12,108 nt of DNA from Pseudomonadota bacterium (GTDB taxonomy: Bacteria; Pseudomonadota; Alphaproteobacteria; Rhizobiales; Xanthobacteraceae), in assembly GCA_023390955.1 (NCBI GenBank), contig JAEWBW010000157.1, forward strand, positions 1 to 12,108, in the 5' to 3' direction. Every line of letters starts with the position of its first letter. Positions within the stretch are counted from its first letter, which is position 1. The notes under the pieces were generated by a model. It made no database searches and was not told where the DNA came from. It saw only the letters and a program-made list of their open reading frames with translations. The translations under genes and the position numbers were made by a program. Shown here piece after piece: positions 6,351 through 12,108 of the stretch.

Positions 6351-7457
6351 ATGGATACGATCGAGCTGTCCCGACCGAGCGACGAGGCCGTCTTCGCCGC
6401 GATGGAGCCGCGGGAGCCCGGCGACTTCGCCAATCATGCGACACCCCTGATCCGCAATTGCTGGTACGCCTGCGCACGCGCCAGCGAGATCGGGCGCACG
6501 CCGCTGGCGCGAAAGCTGCTCGGGATCGATGTCGCGTTGTTCCGGACCGAATCCGGCGCCCCCGTCGCGATGCGCAACCGCTGCCCGCACCGGTCGTTTC
6601 CGCTGGCGCGCGGCAAGCTGGTCGGCGACCGGCTGGTCTGCGGCTATCACGGTATGGAGTTCGGCCCCGACGGCGTCTGCGCACATATGCCGGCGCTGAC
6701 GCAGGCGCCCGCAACGGCCGCGGTGCAGACCTATCCGGTCGTGGATCGCGGGCCGCTGACCTGGATCTGGATGGGCGCGCCCGATCTCGCCAACGAGGCG
6801 CTGATCCCCGACACGTCATGGCTCGGTGATCCCGCCTGGGGCACGGTCACCGGCGGTTTTCACATCAAGTCCGACTACGTGGCGATGCACGAGAACCTGA
6901 TCGACCAGACCCATTTTCCGTTCCTGCATCCGGGCACGGTGGGCACTCCGGAATATGCGCGCTCGAAACTCAGCGTCTCCACCGAGAACAACCAGGTCGT
7001 GATCCGGCGCGAGCTGAAGGATGCGGCACCGCCCGGCGTCTACGGCAAGCCGGCGAATATCATGCACAAGCGGGTGGATCGTGCGTCGGAGGCGCGGTTC
7101 GTCTCTCCGGCGCTTCACACCGCCTTTGCCAGCGTGCGCGATGGCGCGCCTGATCCGGGCCAGCCATCGCTCTACCGCTACAACATCACCCACGTGTTCA
7201 CGCCGGAGACCAATAATTCCATTCACTATTGGTGGTTCAACTCGCGCGACTACCGGCCTGGAGATGCCGAGATTGACCGCTTCATGTTCGAAGCCCATTC
7301 GCAGGCCTATTACGAAGATCTCGAGGCGCTCGAATGGATCAACGAGGTGGTGCGGAATGACGGCGAAGCGCAGTTCGACCTGAGCTTTGCGCCCGACAAG
7401 CCCGGCCTGATGGCCCGCCGCATCATGTATCGCCTGGCGATGAAGGAAGCGCGCTGA
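6351..7457 (+). CDS. VanA-like Rieske non-heme iron oxygenase (probable demethylase or ring hydroxylase)
   Basis: The 368-residue protein has an N-terminal Rieske domain with C78-P-H80 and C97-GY-H100 ligands to the 2Fe-2S cluster. The catalytic domain contains NLIDQTHFPFLH, where H188 and H193 are the mononuclear iron ligands and D185 the likely inter-subunit electron bridge. D323 in QAYYEDLEALE is the probable third iron ligand. Length and motif order match single-component-oxygenase systems such as vanillate and dicamba O-demethylases and TsaM, which use a PDR-type reductase like the one just upstream. The reaction would be O2-dependent hydroxylation, possibly O- or N-demethylation; the substrate cannot be deduced. 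The ATG at 6351 is preceded by GAGGAAGG (6333-6340). About 30 residues precede the usual start of the domain. Confidence 0.92.
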   Translation: MDTIELSRPSDEAVFAAMEPREPGDFANHATPLIRNCWYACARASEIGRTPLARKLLGIDVALFRTESGAPVAMRNRCPHRSFPLARGKLVGDRLVCGYHGMEFGPDGVCAHMPALTQAPATAAVQTYPVVDRGPLTWIWMGAPDLANEALIPDTSWLGDPAWGTVTGGFHIKSDYVAMHENLIDQTHFPFLHPGTVGTPEYARSKLSVSTENNQVVIRRELKDAAPPGVYGKPANIMHKRVDRASEARFVSPALHTAFASVRDGAPDPGQPSLYRYNITHVFTPETNNSIHYWWFNSRDYRPGDAEIDRFMFEAHSQAYYEDLEALEWINEVVRNDGEAQFDLSFAPDKPGLMARRIMYRLAMKEAR

Positions 7458-7464
7458 GCCGCGC

Positions 7465-7494
7465 GACGACGACAACGACGACGACAACAAAAAC
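7465..7494 (+). repeat. Imperfect GAC/AAC trinucleotide tract
   Basis: The gap between the oxygenase and the binding-protein gene reads as three GAC, one AAC, three GAC, then AAC-AAA-AAC. It is purine-rich, unstructured, and ends about 10 bases before the GGAGG of the next gene. It may act as a single-stranded ribosome-landing tract or may vary in length by slippage; neither is shown. Confidence 0.7.
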
Positions 7495-7513
7495 ACTGCA
7501 AGGGGAGGAACGA

Positions 7514-8677
7514 ATGAGGAAGCAATCGAAAGTATTGGGCATCGCCGCGGCGATGGCGCTGGGACTGGCCGGAGCGGCGCAGGCCGCCGATCCCGTCAAG
7601 ATCGGCGTGATCATCCCGCTGACCGGTCCGTTCCAGTCGAACGGCAAGCAGATCGAGGCCGCGATCAAGACCTTCACCAAGGAGAAGGGCGACACCGTCG
7701 CCGGGCGCAAGATCGAGTTCGTCGTCCGCGACGACCGCGGCGCGCCCGATGCCGCCAACAGGTTTGCCCAGGAGCTGATCGCGCAGGACCGCGTGTCGAT
7801 CCTGACCGGTTTCGGCAACACGCCCGCTGCGCTCTCGGCCGCGGCCTTTGCCGCAAAAGCCAAGGTGCCGCAGGTGATCATGGTCGCGGCGACGTCGTCG
7901 ATCGTCGACAAGTCGCCCTATATCGTGCGGACCTCGCAATCCATTCCGCAGATCGCCAGCGTCATCGGCCAATGGGCGCCGAAATCCGGTCCGAAGACGT
8001 TTGTGAGCATCGTCTCCGAATACGGCCCGGGGCTCGACGCCGAGGAATGGTTCGCCAAGACCGTCGAGGCGCATGGCGGCCGCGTGGTCGAGAAGCTGAA
8101 GGTGCCGCTCGCCAATCCGGACTTTGCGCCGTTCCTGCAGCGCGCCGCGGATGCCAAGCCGGATGCGCTGTTCGTGTTCGTTCCGACCGGCGCGGGCGGC
8201 AACTTCATGAAGCAGTTCGTCGAGCGCGGCCTGGACAAGGCCGGCATGAAGCTCGTCGCGATGTCCGACCTCACCGACGACGATCTCCTCAACAACATGG
8301 GTGATGCCGCGCTCGGCGCCATCACCGGCGGGCCCTATTCGGCGAGCCACGATTCGCCGACCAACAAGGCCTTCGTCGCCCAGTTCAAGGCGGCCAATCC
8401 CGGCATGCGGCCCAACATCGTCGCCGTCGCCGCCTGGGATGCGCTGGCGCTGATCTACCGCGCGCTGGAAACCACCAAGGGCGATACCAATGGCGATGCG
8501 CTGATCGCGGCGATGAAAGGCCAGAAGCTGGACAGCCCGCGCGGGCCGATCTCGATCGATCCGCAGACGCGCGACATCATCCAGAACATCTACATGCGCA
8601 AGGTCGAGCGCCACGATGGCGAACTCTACAACATGGAGTTCGAGACCTTCCCCGACGTCAAGGACCCGGCGCACTAG
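7514..8677 (+). CDS. Periplasmic substrate-binding protein, branched-chain amino acid (HAAT) ABC type
   Basis: The 387-residue protein begins with a classic signal peptide: MRKQSK, a hydrophobic stretch, and an AQA cleavage site after residue 24. The mature part starts DPVKIGVIIPLTGPFQSNG, the hallmark of the Peripla_BP_6 / LivJ family, and continues with RDDRGAPDAANRFAQELI and the two-lobe pattern. In alphaproteobacteria such proteins often bind aromatic acids and other small organic acids rather than amino acids. GGAGG at 7504-7508 sets the ATG at 7514. It follows the oxygenase by 56 bases and precedes the next gene by 20, so it is probably an operon member that captures the substrate. No permease or ATPase gene is present in the window, so it must share a transporter encoded elsewhere. 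Confidence 0.93.
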   Translation: MRKQSKVLGIAAAMALGLAGAAQAADPVKIGVIIPLTGPFQSNGKQIEAAIKTFTKEKGDTVAGRKIEFVVRDDRGAPDAANRFAQELIAQDRVSILTGFGNTPAALSAAAFAAKAKVPQVIMVAATSSIVDKSPYIVRTSQSIPQIASVIGQWAPKSGPKTFVSIVSEYGPGLDAEEWFAKTVEAHGGRVVEKLKVPLANPDFAPFLQRAADAKPDALFVFVPTGAGGNFMKQFVERGLDKAGMKLVAMSDLTDDDLLNNMGDAALGAITGGPYSASHDSPTNKAFVAQFKAANPGMRPNIVAVAAWDALALIYRALETTKGDTNGDALIAAMKGQKLDSPRGPISIDPQTRDIIQNIYMRKVERHDGELYNMEFETFPDVKDPAH

Positions 8678-8697
8678 GCGCCGGCACGCGAGGCAAC

Positions 8698-9816
8698 ATG
8701 ACGAACTCTGTTTCGAGCACCCCGATCCGGGCCGACACGGTCGGCAGCCTGTTGCGCCCGGATGACCTCCATGCCGCGCGGCTTCGTTTCGAGCTCGGCG
8801 AGATCGACGCGGCCGCGCTGCATGCGGTCGAGGACGGCGCGATCGCCGATGTTATCGCCTATCAGGAAAAGCTCGGGCTCCCCGTCGTCACCGACGGAGA
8901 GTTCCGGCGCGAGAACTGGTGGATCGATTTCGTCCGCCGGCTCGAGGGCGTGCAGATCACCGCGGGCGGCGGCCAGGCCTTTGCGACCAACGAGGCGCCG
9001 CGCTATGTCCCGAAATCGGTCCATGTGAACGGACGCGTTGGAGCCTCGAGCCCGATCCTCGTCGACGATTTCCGCTACGTGCAGGGACATGCCAAGGCGA
9101 TCGCAAAGATCGCGATGCCGTCGCCGACGCGGCTGCATTTCCATGGCGGCCGCAAATCGGTGTCGAAGGACGTCTACCCCGACATCGAGGCCTTCTTCGC
9201 CGACGTCGCCGCGGTCTACCGCCGCGAGATCGCCGCGCTGGAAGCCGCAGGCTGCCGCTACATCCAGATCGACGATCCGCTGCTGAGCTACTTCCTCGAT
9301 CCGAACCTGCGCGCCGAGATCGTCGCCGATGGCGAGGATCCCGACGCGCGGCTCAGGCGCTACATCCGCCTGATCAACGACTGCATCGCCGAGCGGTCGC
9401 CGGCGACCACGATCGGCATTCACATCTGCCGCGGCAATGCCCGCAGCACCTGGCTGGCGCAGGGGACGTATGAAGGGTTGGCCGACACTTGCTTTGCGCT
9501 TCTGAATGTCGACCGCTTCCTGCTCGAATATGACGACGAGCGCAGCGGCTCGTTCGCGCCGCTGCGGTTCATGCCCAAGGGGCGTCAGGTCGTGCTGGGT
9601 CTCGTCACGACCAAGCATGCGCAACTCGAGGACAAGCCCTCTTTGAAGCGGCGTCTCGACGAGGCCGCCAGGCTGGTCGATCCGTCCTGCCTCGCGCTCA
9701 GTCCGCAATGCGGCTTTGCCAGCGTGGTCGAGGGCAACCTGATCACCGAAGCCGACCAGCGGGCCAAGCTCGCGCTGGTCGTGGAGACGGCGCGGGACTA
9801 TTGGGGCGCGGCGTAG
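8698..9816 (+). CDS. Short cobalamin-independent methionine synthase-like (core MetE / YxjG type) protein
   Basis: The 372-residue protein corresponds to the C-terminal catalytic barrel of MetE without the N-terminal half (E. coli MetE is about 750 residues). RADTVGSLLRP at 11-21 and TDGEFRR at 65-71 are the family's signature segments. All four likely zinc ligands are visible: H242 and C244 in GIHICRGN, E277 in LLEYDDE, and C338 in SPQCGF. The zinc site activates a thiol for methylation. Short members do not all make methionine, and their methyl donors are often unknown. Position after an oxygenase and a binding protein suggests a role in that pathway, for example transfer of a methyl group or thiol chemistry on the substrate, rather than bulk methionine synthesis; this is inference. 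GAGG at 8690-8693 lies close to the ATG at 8698. The operon terminator follows 31 bases after the stop. Confidence 0.88.
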   Translation: MTNSVSSTPIRADTVGSLLRPDDLHAARLRFELGEIDAAALHAVEDGAIADVIAYQEKLGLPVVTDGEFRRENWWIDFVRRLEGVQITAGGGQAFATNEAPRYVPKSVHVNGRVGASSPILVDDFRYVQGHAKAIAKIAMPSPTRLHFHGGRKSVSKDVYPDIEAFFADVAAVYRREIAALEAAGCRYIQIDDPLLSYFLDPNLRAEIVADGEDPDARLRRYIRLINDCIAERSPATTIGIHICRGNARSTWLAQGTYEGLADTCFALLNVDRFLLEYDDERSGSFAPLRFMPKGRQVVLGLVTTKHAQLEDKPSLKRRLDEAARLVDPSCLALSPQCGFASVVEGNLITEADQRAKLALVVETARDYWGAA

Positions 9817-9847
9817 TCGTCGCTTCGCCCAATATCGACTGCAGGAG

Positions 9848-9880
9848 ATAAAAGCCCGGCCGTTTCGGCCGGGCTTTTAT
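9848..9880. terminator. Bidirectional intrinsic terminator closing the oxygenase operon
   Basis: ATAAAAGCCCGGCCG (9848-9862) pairs perfectly with CGGCCGGGCTTTTAT (9866-9880) around a TTT loop, a 15-base stem with T-rich ends on both strands. Its core is identical to that of the carD terminator. Confidence 0.92.
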
Positions 9881-10025
9881 GCTGTCGCCGCGCGAAGCAG
9901 GGGATGCCGAGAGCGCCAAATGGGCTGGTGGACGCCCGCCCGAGTGCCTATCTTATTGAAATTGGTAACGAATGGACCCGCAATATTTGCTACAAGACTG
10001 GTAAGCTAAGCTTGCGGAATCAGCC
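9881..10025 (+). promoter_or_regulatory. Candidate control region upstream of urc1
   Basis: No gene is seen here. An AT-richer patch at 9949-10015 stands out from the GC-rich surroundings and carries two short dyads: GCAA-TAT-TTGC at 9980-9990 and AAGC-TAA-GCTT at 10003-10013, with centres 23 bases apart, about two helical turns. A weak promoter fits TTGGTA (9962-9967), 16 bases, TATTTG (9984-9989). The layout suits an inducible promoter with paired operator half-sites, but I recognise no known box. Confidence 0.35.
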
Positions 10026-10083
10026 CGTAGGTTGCGGGCAACCTGCGAAATGACTGCGCCAGGGCCCGCCTGACAGGCGGGCC
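10026..10083 (+). other. Two-hairpin leader of urc1
   Basis: Hairpin one has CGTAGGTTGC (10026-10035) against GCAACCTGCG (10038-10047), with one T-G wobble; in practice the innermost pair opens to give a four-base loop. Hairpin two has GGCCCGCCT (10063-10071) against AGGCGGGCC (10075-10083) with loop GAC. The second ends 11 bases before the GGGAG ribosome binding site. Neither has a T tract. They could form a regulatory leader; I do not recognise a known riboswitch class. Confidence 0.5.
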
Positions 10084-10106
10084 ATCGGCGTTATGGGAGC
10101 CTGGTG

Positions 10107-11363
10107 ATGAGCCGCTCGAACCGTACCGACCATATCCGCCTGACCTCCCATCCGGAGCCGGGCGGCAAGGCGGCCTTCCCGATCCATTGGGGCGCTGCGG
10201 ATGCGCGGTCACGCGGTCCGGTGATCGGCACGGTGTCGCGGGCGCAGGATCGCAACGTGATCGGCAGCCATGGCGGCTCCTACGCGGTCTATCGGGCGCT
10301 TGCCGTCTCCGCCCACGCACTCGATCCGATCCGCCGCCCCGATCTCACCAACACTTTTCCGGCCGCGACCATTGGGCCGTTCCCGCAATGGAGTGATCCC
10401 GAAAAGATCGTCGCGCTCGATCCCTGGGGGCATCTCGTTGCCGAGAATTTCCGCCAGGAGATCGCGGAGGGCGCCGACATCCGCCCCAGCATCGCGGTGA
10501 CGCGCGCGCGGCTCGATCTGCCGGAGATCCGCGAAGCGCTCGCGGCCAAGCGGCTGCGCGCCGACGGCGAGGTCGTGCATGCCAGCGGCGCTGTCTCCGT
10601 GGTCAAAATCGCGATCGACCCGGTCTGGTATCTGCCGGGCCTTGCCACGCGGTTCGGCACCAGCGAGACCGAGTTGCGGCGCACGCTGTTCGAGCAGACC
10701 GCCGGCATGTTCCCCGAACTGGTGACGCGGCCGGACATGAAGGTGTTTCTGCCCCCGATCGGCGGCACCACGGTCTACATGTTCGGTGACGTAACCAAGC
10801 TGCCGGATCATCGCACCAAAATCACCTGCCGCGTGCATGACGAATGCAACGGCTCCGACGTGTTCGGCTCCGACATCTGCACCTGCCGTCCCTATCTCAT
10901 CCACGGCATCGAGGAATGTGCGCGCGGCGCGCAGGAGGGTGGGCTCGGGCTCGTCGTCTACAACCGCAAGGAAGGCCGCGCGCTCGGCGAGGTCACGAAA
11001 TTCCTGGTCTACAATGCGCGCAAGCGCCAGGAGGATGGCGATGCGGCCGCCGCCTATTTCGAGCGGACCGAGTGCGTCGCGGGCGTCCAGGATGCGCGCT
11101 TCCAGCAATTGATGCCCGATACGATCCACTGGCTGGGCCTCAAGCGCATCGATCGCTTCCTGTCGATGAGCGACATGAAATATGACGCGCTGACCTCGCA
11201 GGGCATCGATATCGTCGAGCGTGTGCCGATCCCGCCGGAGCTGATTCCGGCCGACGCTCATGTCGAGATCGCCGCCAAGAAAGCCGCCGGATATTATTCC
11301 GAGGAGATTCCCGCGGCGGAGGACCTGACCGGCACCGTCGGCCGCTCGCTGGAGAAATATTGA
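10107..11363 (+). CDS. urc1: URC1-type GTP cyclohydrolase II homologue (uracil catabolism)
   Basis: The 418-residue protein has a C-terminal GTP cyclohydrolase II (RibA) domain after an N-terminal region of about 210 residues absent from E. coli RibA. The zinc motif C-x10-C-x-C is intact (C247, C258, C260 in ECNGSDVFGSDICTC). The RibA segment RQEGRGIGL is changed to RKEGRALGE (287-295), and the LLTNNP-type loop is replaced by FLSMSDMKYDAL, while QDAR (328-331) keeps the D-x-R of the active site. These changes and the following DUF1688 gene identify the URC1 branch, proposed to open the pyrimidine ring of a uridine nucleotide in the URC uracil-degradation route, rather than riboflavin synthesis. 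GGGAG at 10095-10099 is seven bases before the ATG at 10107; a GTG at 10104 is in frame but less well placed. Confidence 0.88.
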   Translation: MSRSNRTDHIRLTSHPEPGGKAAFPIHWGAADARSRGPVIGTVSRAQDRNVIGSHGGSYAVYRALAVSAHALDPIRRPDLTNTFPAATIGPFPQWSDPEKIVALDPWGHLVAENFRQEIAEGADIRPSIAVTRARLDLPEIREALAAKRLRADGEVVHASGAVSVVKIAIDPVWYLPGLATRFGTSETELRRTLFEQTAGMFPELVTRPDMKVFLPPIGGTTVYMFGDVTKLPDHRTKITCRVHDECNGSDVFGSDICTCRPYLIHGIEECARGAQEGGLGLVVYNRKEGRALGEVTKFLVYNARKRQEDGDAAAAYFERTECVAGVQDARFQQLMPDTIHWLGLKRIDRFLSMSDMKYDALTSQGIDIVERVPIPPELIPADAHVEIAAKKAAGYYSEEIPAAEDLTGTVGRSLEKY

Positions 11364-11367
11364 GATC

Positions 11368-12108
11368 GTGACGGCGGCGGCCACAGAAGAGCAGGCGCGT
11401 TCGCTGCTTTCGGCAGAGGCGGTGCGTGCGCGTGCCGGGCAGATGCTCGAGATCGGGCTTGCAGGCGGGCTCACGCACTTCACGATCGATCTCGACCGGA
11501 TGGATGGCGTCGCGGATGCGGTGCTCGCACTCACGCGTCGCGCATATCCAACACTGGATGTTCCCTTCCACGCCCGGTGGCGGCATTTTGTGTTCGGCGG
11601 TGTCGATCGCTGGGCGCGCATTGCGGATGCCGCCTCTTGGCCGGATCGCGCAGCGCGCGCCCGCGCCGAGTTCGATCTCGCGATCGTCTCCGTGCTGCTG
11701 GACGCAGGCGCAGGAGCCGCCTGGCGCTATCGCGACGCTGTGAGCGGACAGCAGATTGGCCGCTCCGAGGGCCTCGCCCTCGCCAGCCTCGACATGTTCG
11801 CGGGCGGCGCCTTTTCCGCGCGTGCGGATTCACCGTTCCGCGTCGATGCCGATGTGATCGCGCGATTGCCGGTGGATCGGCTGCAGTCGGGGTTTCAAGC
11901 GAGCGAAGCCAATCCGCTGCTGGGACTTGAGGGCCGCTGCGATCTGCTCCAGCGGCTGGGCGCGCTGGTCGCGAGCCGTCCGCAAATCTTCGGCCTGCAC
12001 GATGCGCCGCGTCCGGGCGGGCTGTTCGATCACCTCGCCGCCAAGGGGACTGGCAATGCCATTCCAGCGCCGCTCATTCTGGCGGAGGTCTTGAGCCAAC
12101 TCGGGCCG
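11368..12108 (+). CDS. urc4: URC4/urg3-family (DUF1688) protein, N-terminal part, cut by window end
   Basis: The frame is open from GTG 11368 to the right edge, giving 247 residues of what is normally a protein of about 400. Recognisable DUF1688 segments are LTHFTIDLDRMD, then PTLDVPFHARWRHFVFGG, DLAIVSVLLDAGAGAAWRYR, and RSEGLALASLDMFAGGAFS. The eukaryotic relative Urc4 is required for uracil use as nitrogen source in Lachancea kluyveri, but its chemical step is unknown. The gene begins four bases after the urc1 stop, so the two are co-transcribed and probably coupled; only a distant GGAG (11351-11354) is visible as ribosome binding site. It is missing from simple ORF lists only because it lacks a stop here. 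Further pathway genes such as a uracil phosphoribosyltransferase would be expected downstream. Confidence 0.88.
   Translation, partial: MTAAATEEQARSLLSAEAVRARAGQMLEIGLAGGLTHFTIDLDRMDGVADAVLALTRRAYPTLDVPFHARWRHFVFGGVDRWARIADAASWPDRAARARAEFDLAIVSVLLDAGAGAAWRYRDAVSGQQIGRSEGLALASLDMFAGGAFSARADSPFRVDADVIARLPVDRLQSGFQASEANPLLGLEGRCDLLQRLGALVASRPQIFGLHDAPRPGGLFDHLAAKGTGNAIPAPLILAEVLSQLGP

Noticed and set aside
7465..7494. Trinucleotide tract considered as part of a repeat array or CRISPR
   Set aside because: It is a 30-base simple-sequence tract without spacers or repeat units of CRISPR length.
7310..8674. 454-residue minus-strand frame opposite the binding-protein gene
   Set aside because: It is antisense to a clear signal-peptide binding protein and has the Arg/Gly/Val composition of a shadow frame.
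8674..9708. 344-residue minus-strand frame opposite the MetE-like gene
   Set aside because: The plus-strand frame carries all zinc ligands and family motifs; the antisense frame has none.
10107..11363. Interpretation as riboflavin-synthesis ribA
   Set aside because: The N-terminal extension, altered substrate loops and the adjoining DUF1688 gene fit URC1 much better.
10209..11621. 470-residue minus-strand frame opposite urc1
   Set aside because: It is a shadow of the URC1 and URC4 coding sequences with no recognisable domain.

Overview
The window looks like chromosome of a Bradyrhizobium-type alphaproteobacterium (Nitrobacteraceae, Rhizobiales). The inference rests on high GC with strong G/C at third codon positions, on the order helicase / S4-domain protein / fdxA / carD, which I recognise from general knowledge as typical of Rhizobiales, and on GGCCGGGC-type hairpin terminators. 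I ran no database search.

Region 1 (1-3980) is housekeeping. It holds the 3' part of a large helicase-related protein whose motor domains lie upstream, with a long Ala/Glu then Arg/Asp-rich tail. A small S4 RNA-binding (Hsp15-like) gene follows, whose only well-placed start codon is ACG. Next come the seven-iron ferredoxin fdxA and carD, an RNA-polymerase-binding regulator with a Lys/Ala-rich N-terminal extension and an acidic C-terminal tail. carD has its own promoter embedded in two palindromes and ends at a strong intrinsic terminator.

Region 2 (4015-9880) is an accessory catabolic cluster. A LysR-type regulator on the minus strand carries two DNA-binding domains in tandem. It is divergent from a plus-strand set: an FMN/2Fe-2S reductase, a VanA-like Rieske oxygenase, a periplasmic branched-chain-amino-acid-type binding protein, and a short cobalamin-independent methionine-synthase-like protein. 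Gaps are 23, 56 and 20 bases, and a near-perfect hairpin terminator closes the set. The simplest reading is a LysR-controlled operon for capture and oxygenative attack (perhaps O- or N-demethylation) of a small, probably aromatic or methylated substrate. The binding protein has no transporter partner here, and the methyltransferase-like protein is an unusual companion.

Region 3 (9881-12108) starts a pyrimidine-catabolism operon. A 226-base leader containing two clear hairpins precedes a GTP-cyclohydrolase-II-like gene of the URC1 type, followed by the start of a DUF1688 (URC4/urg3) gene cut by the window edge. URC1 and URC4 are the diagnostic pair of the URC route of uracil degradation, whose ring-opening chemistry is still poorly defined.

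The most interesting items are the ACG-start S4 gene, the palindrome-framed carD promoter, the double-headed LysR protein and its shared operator-like repeat, the oxygenase plus MetE-like combination, and the URC1/URC4 pair with its structured leader.
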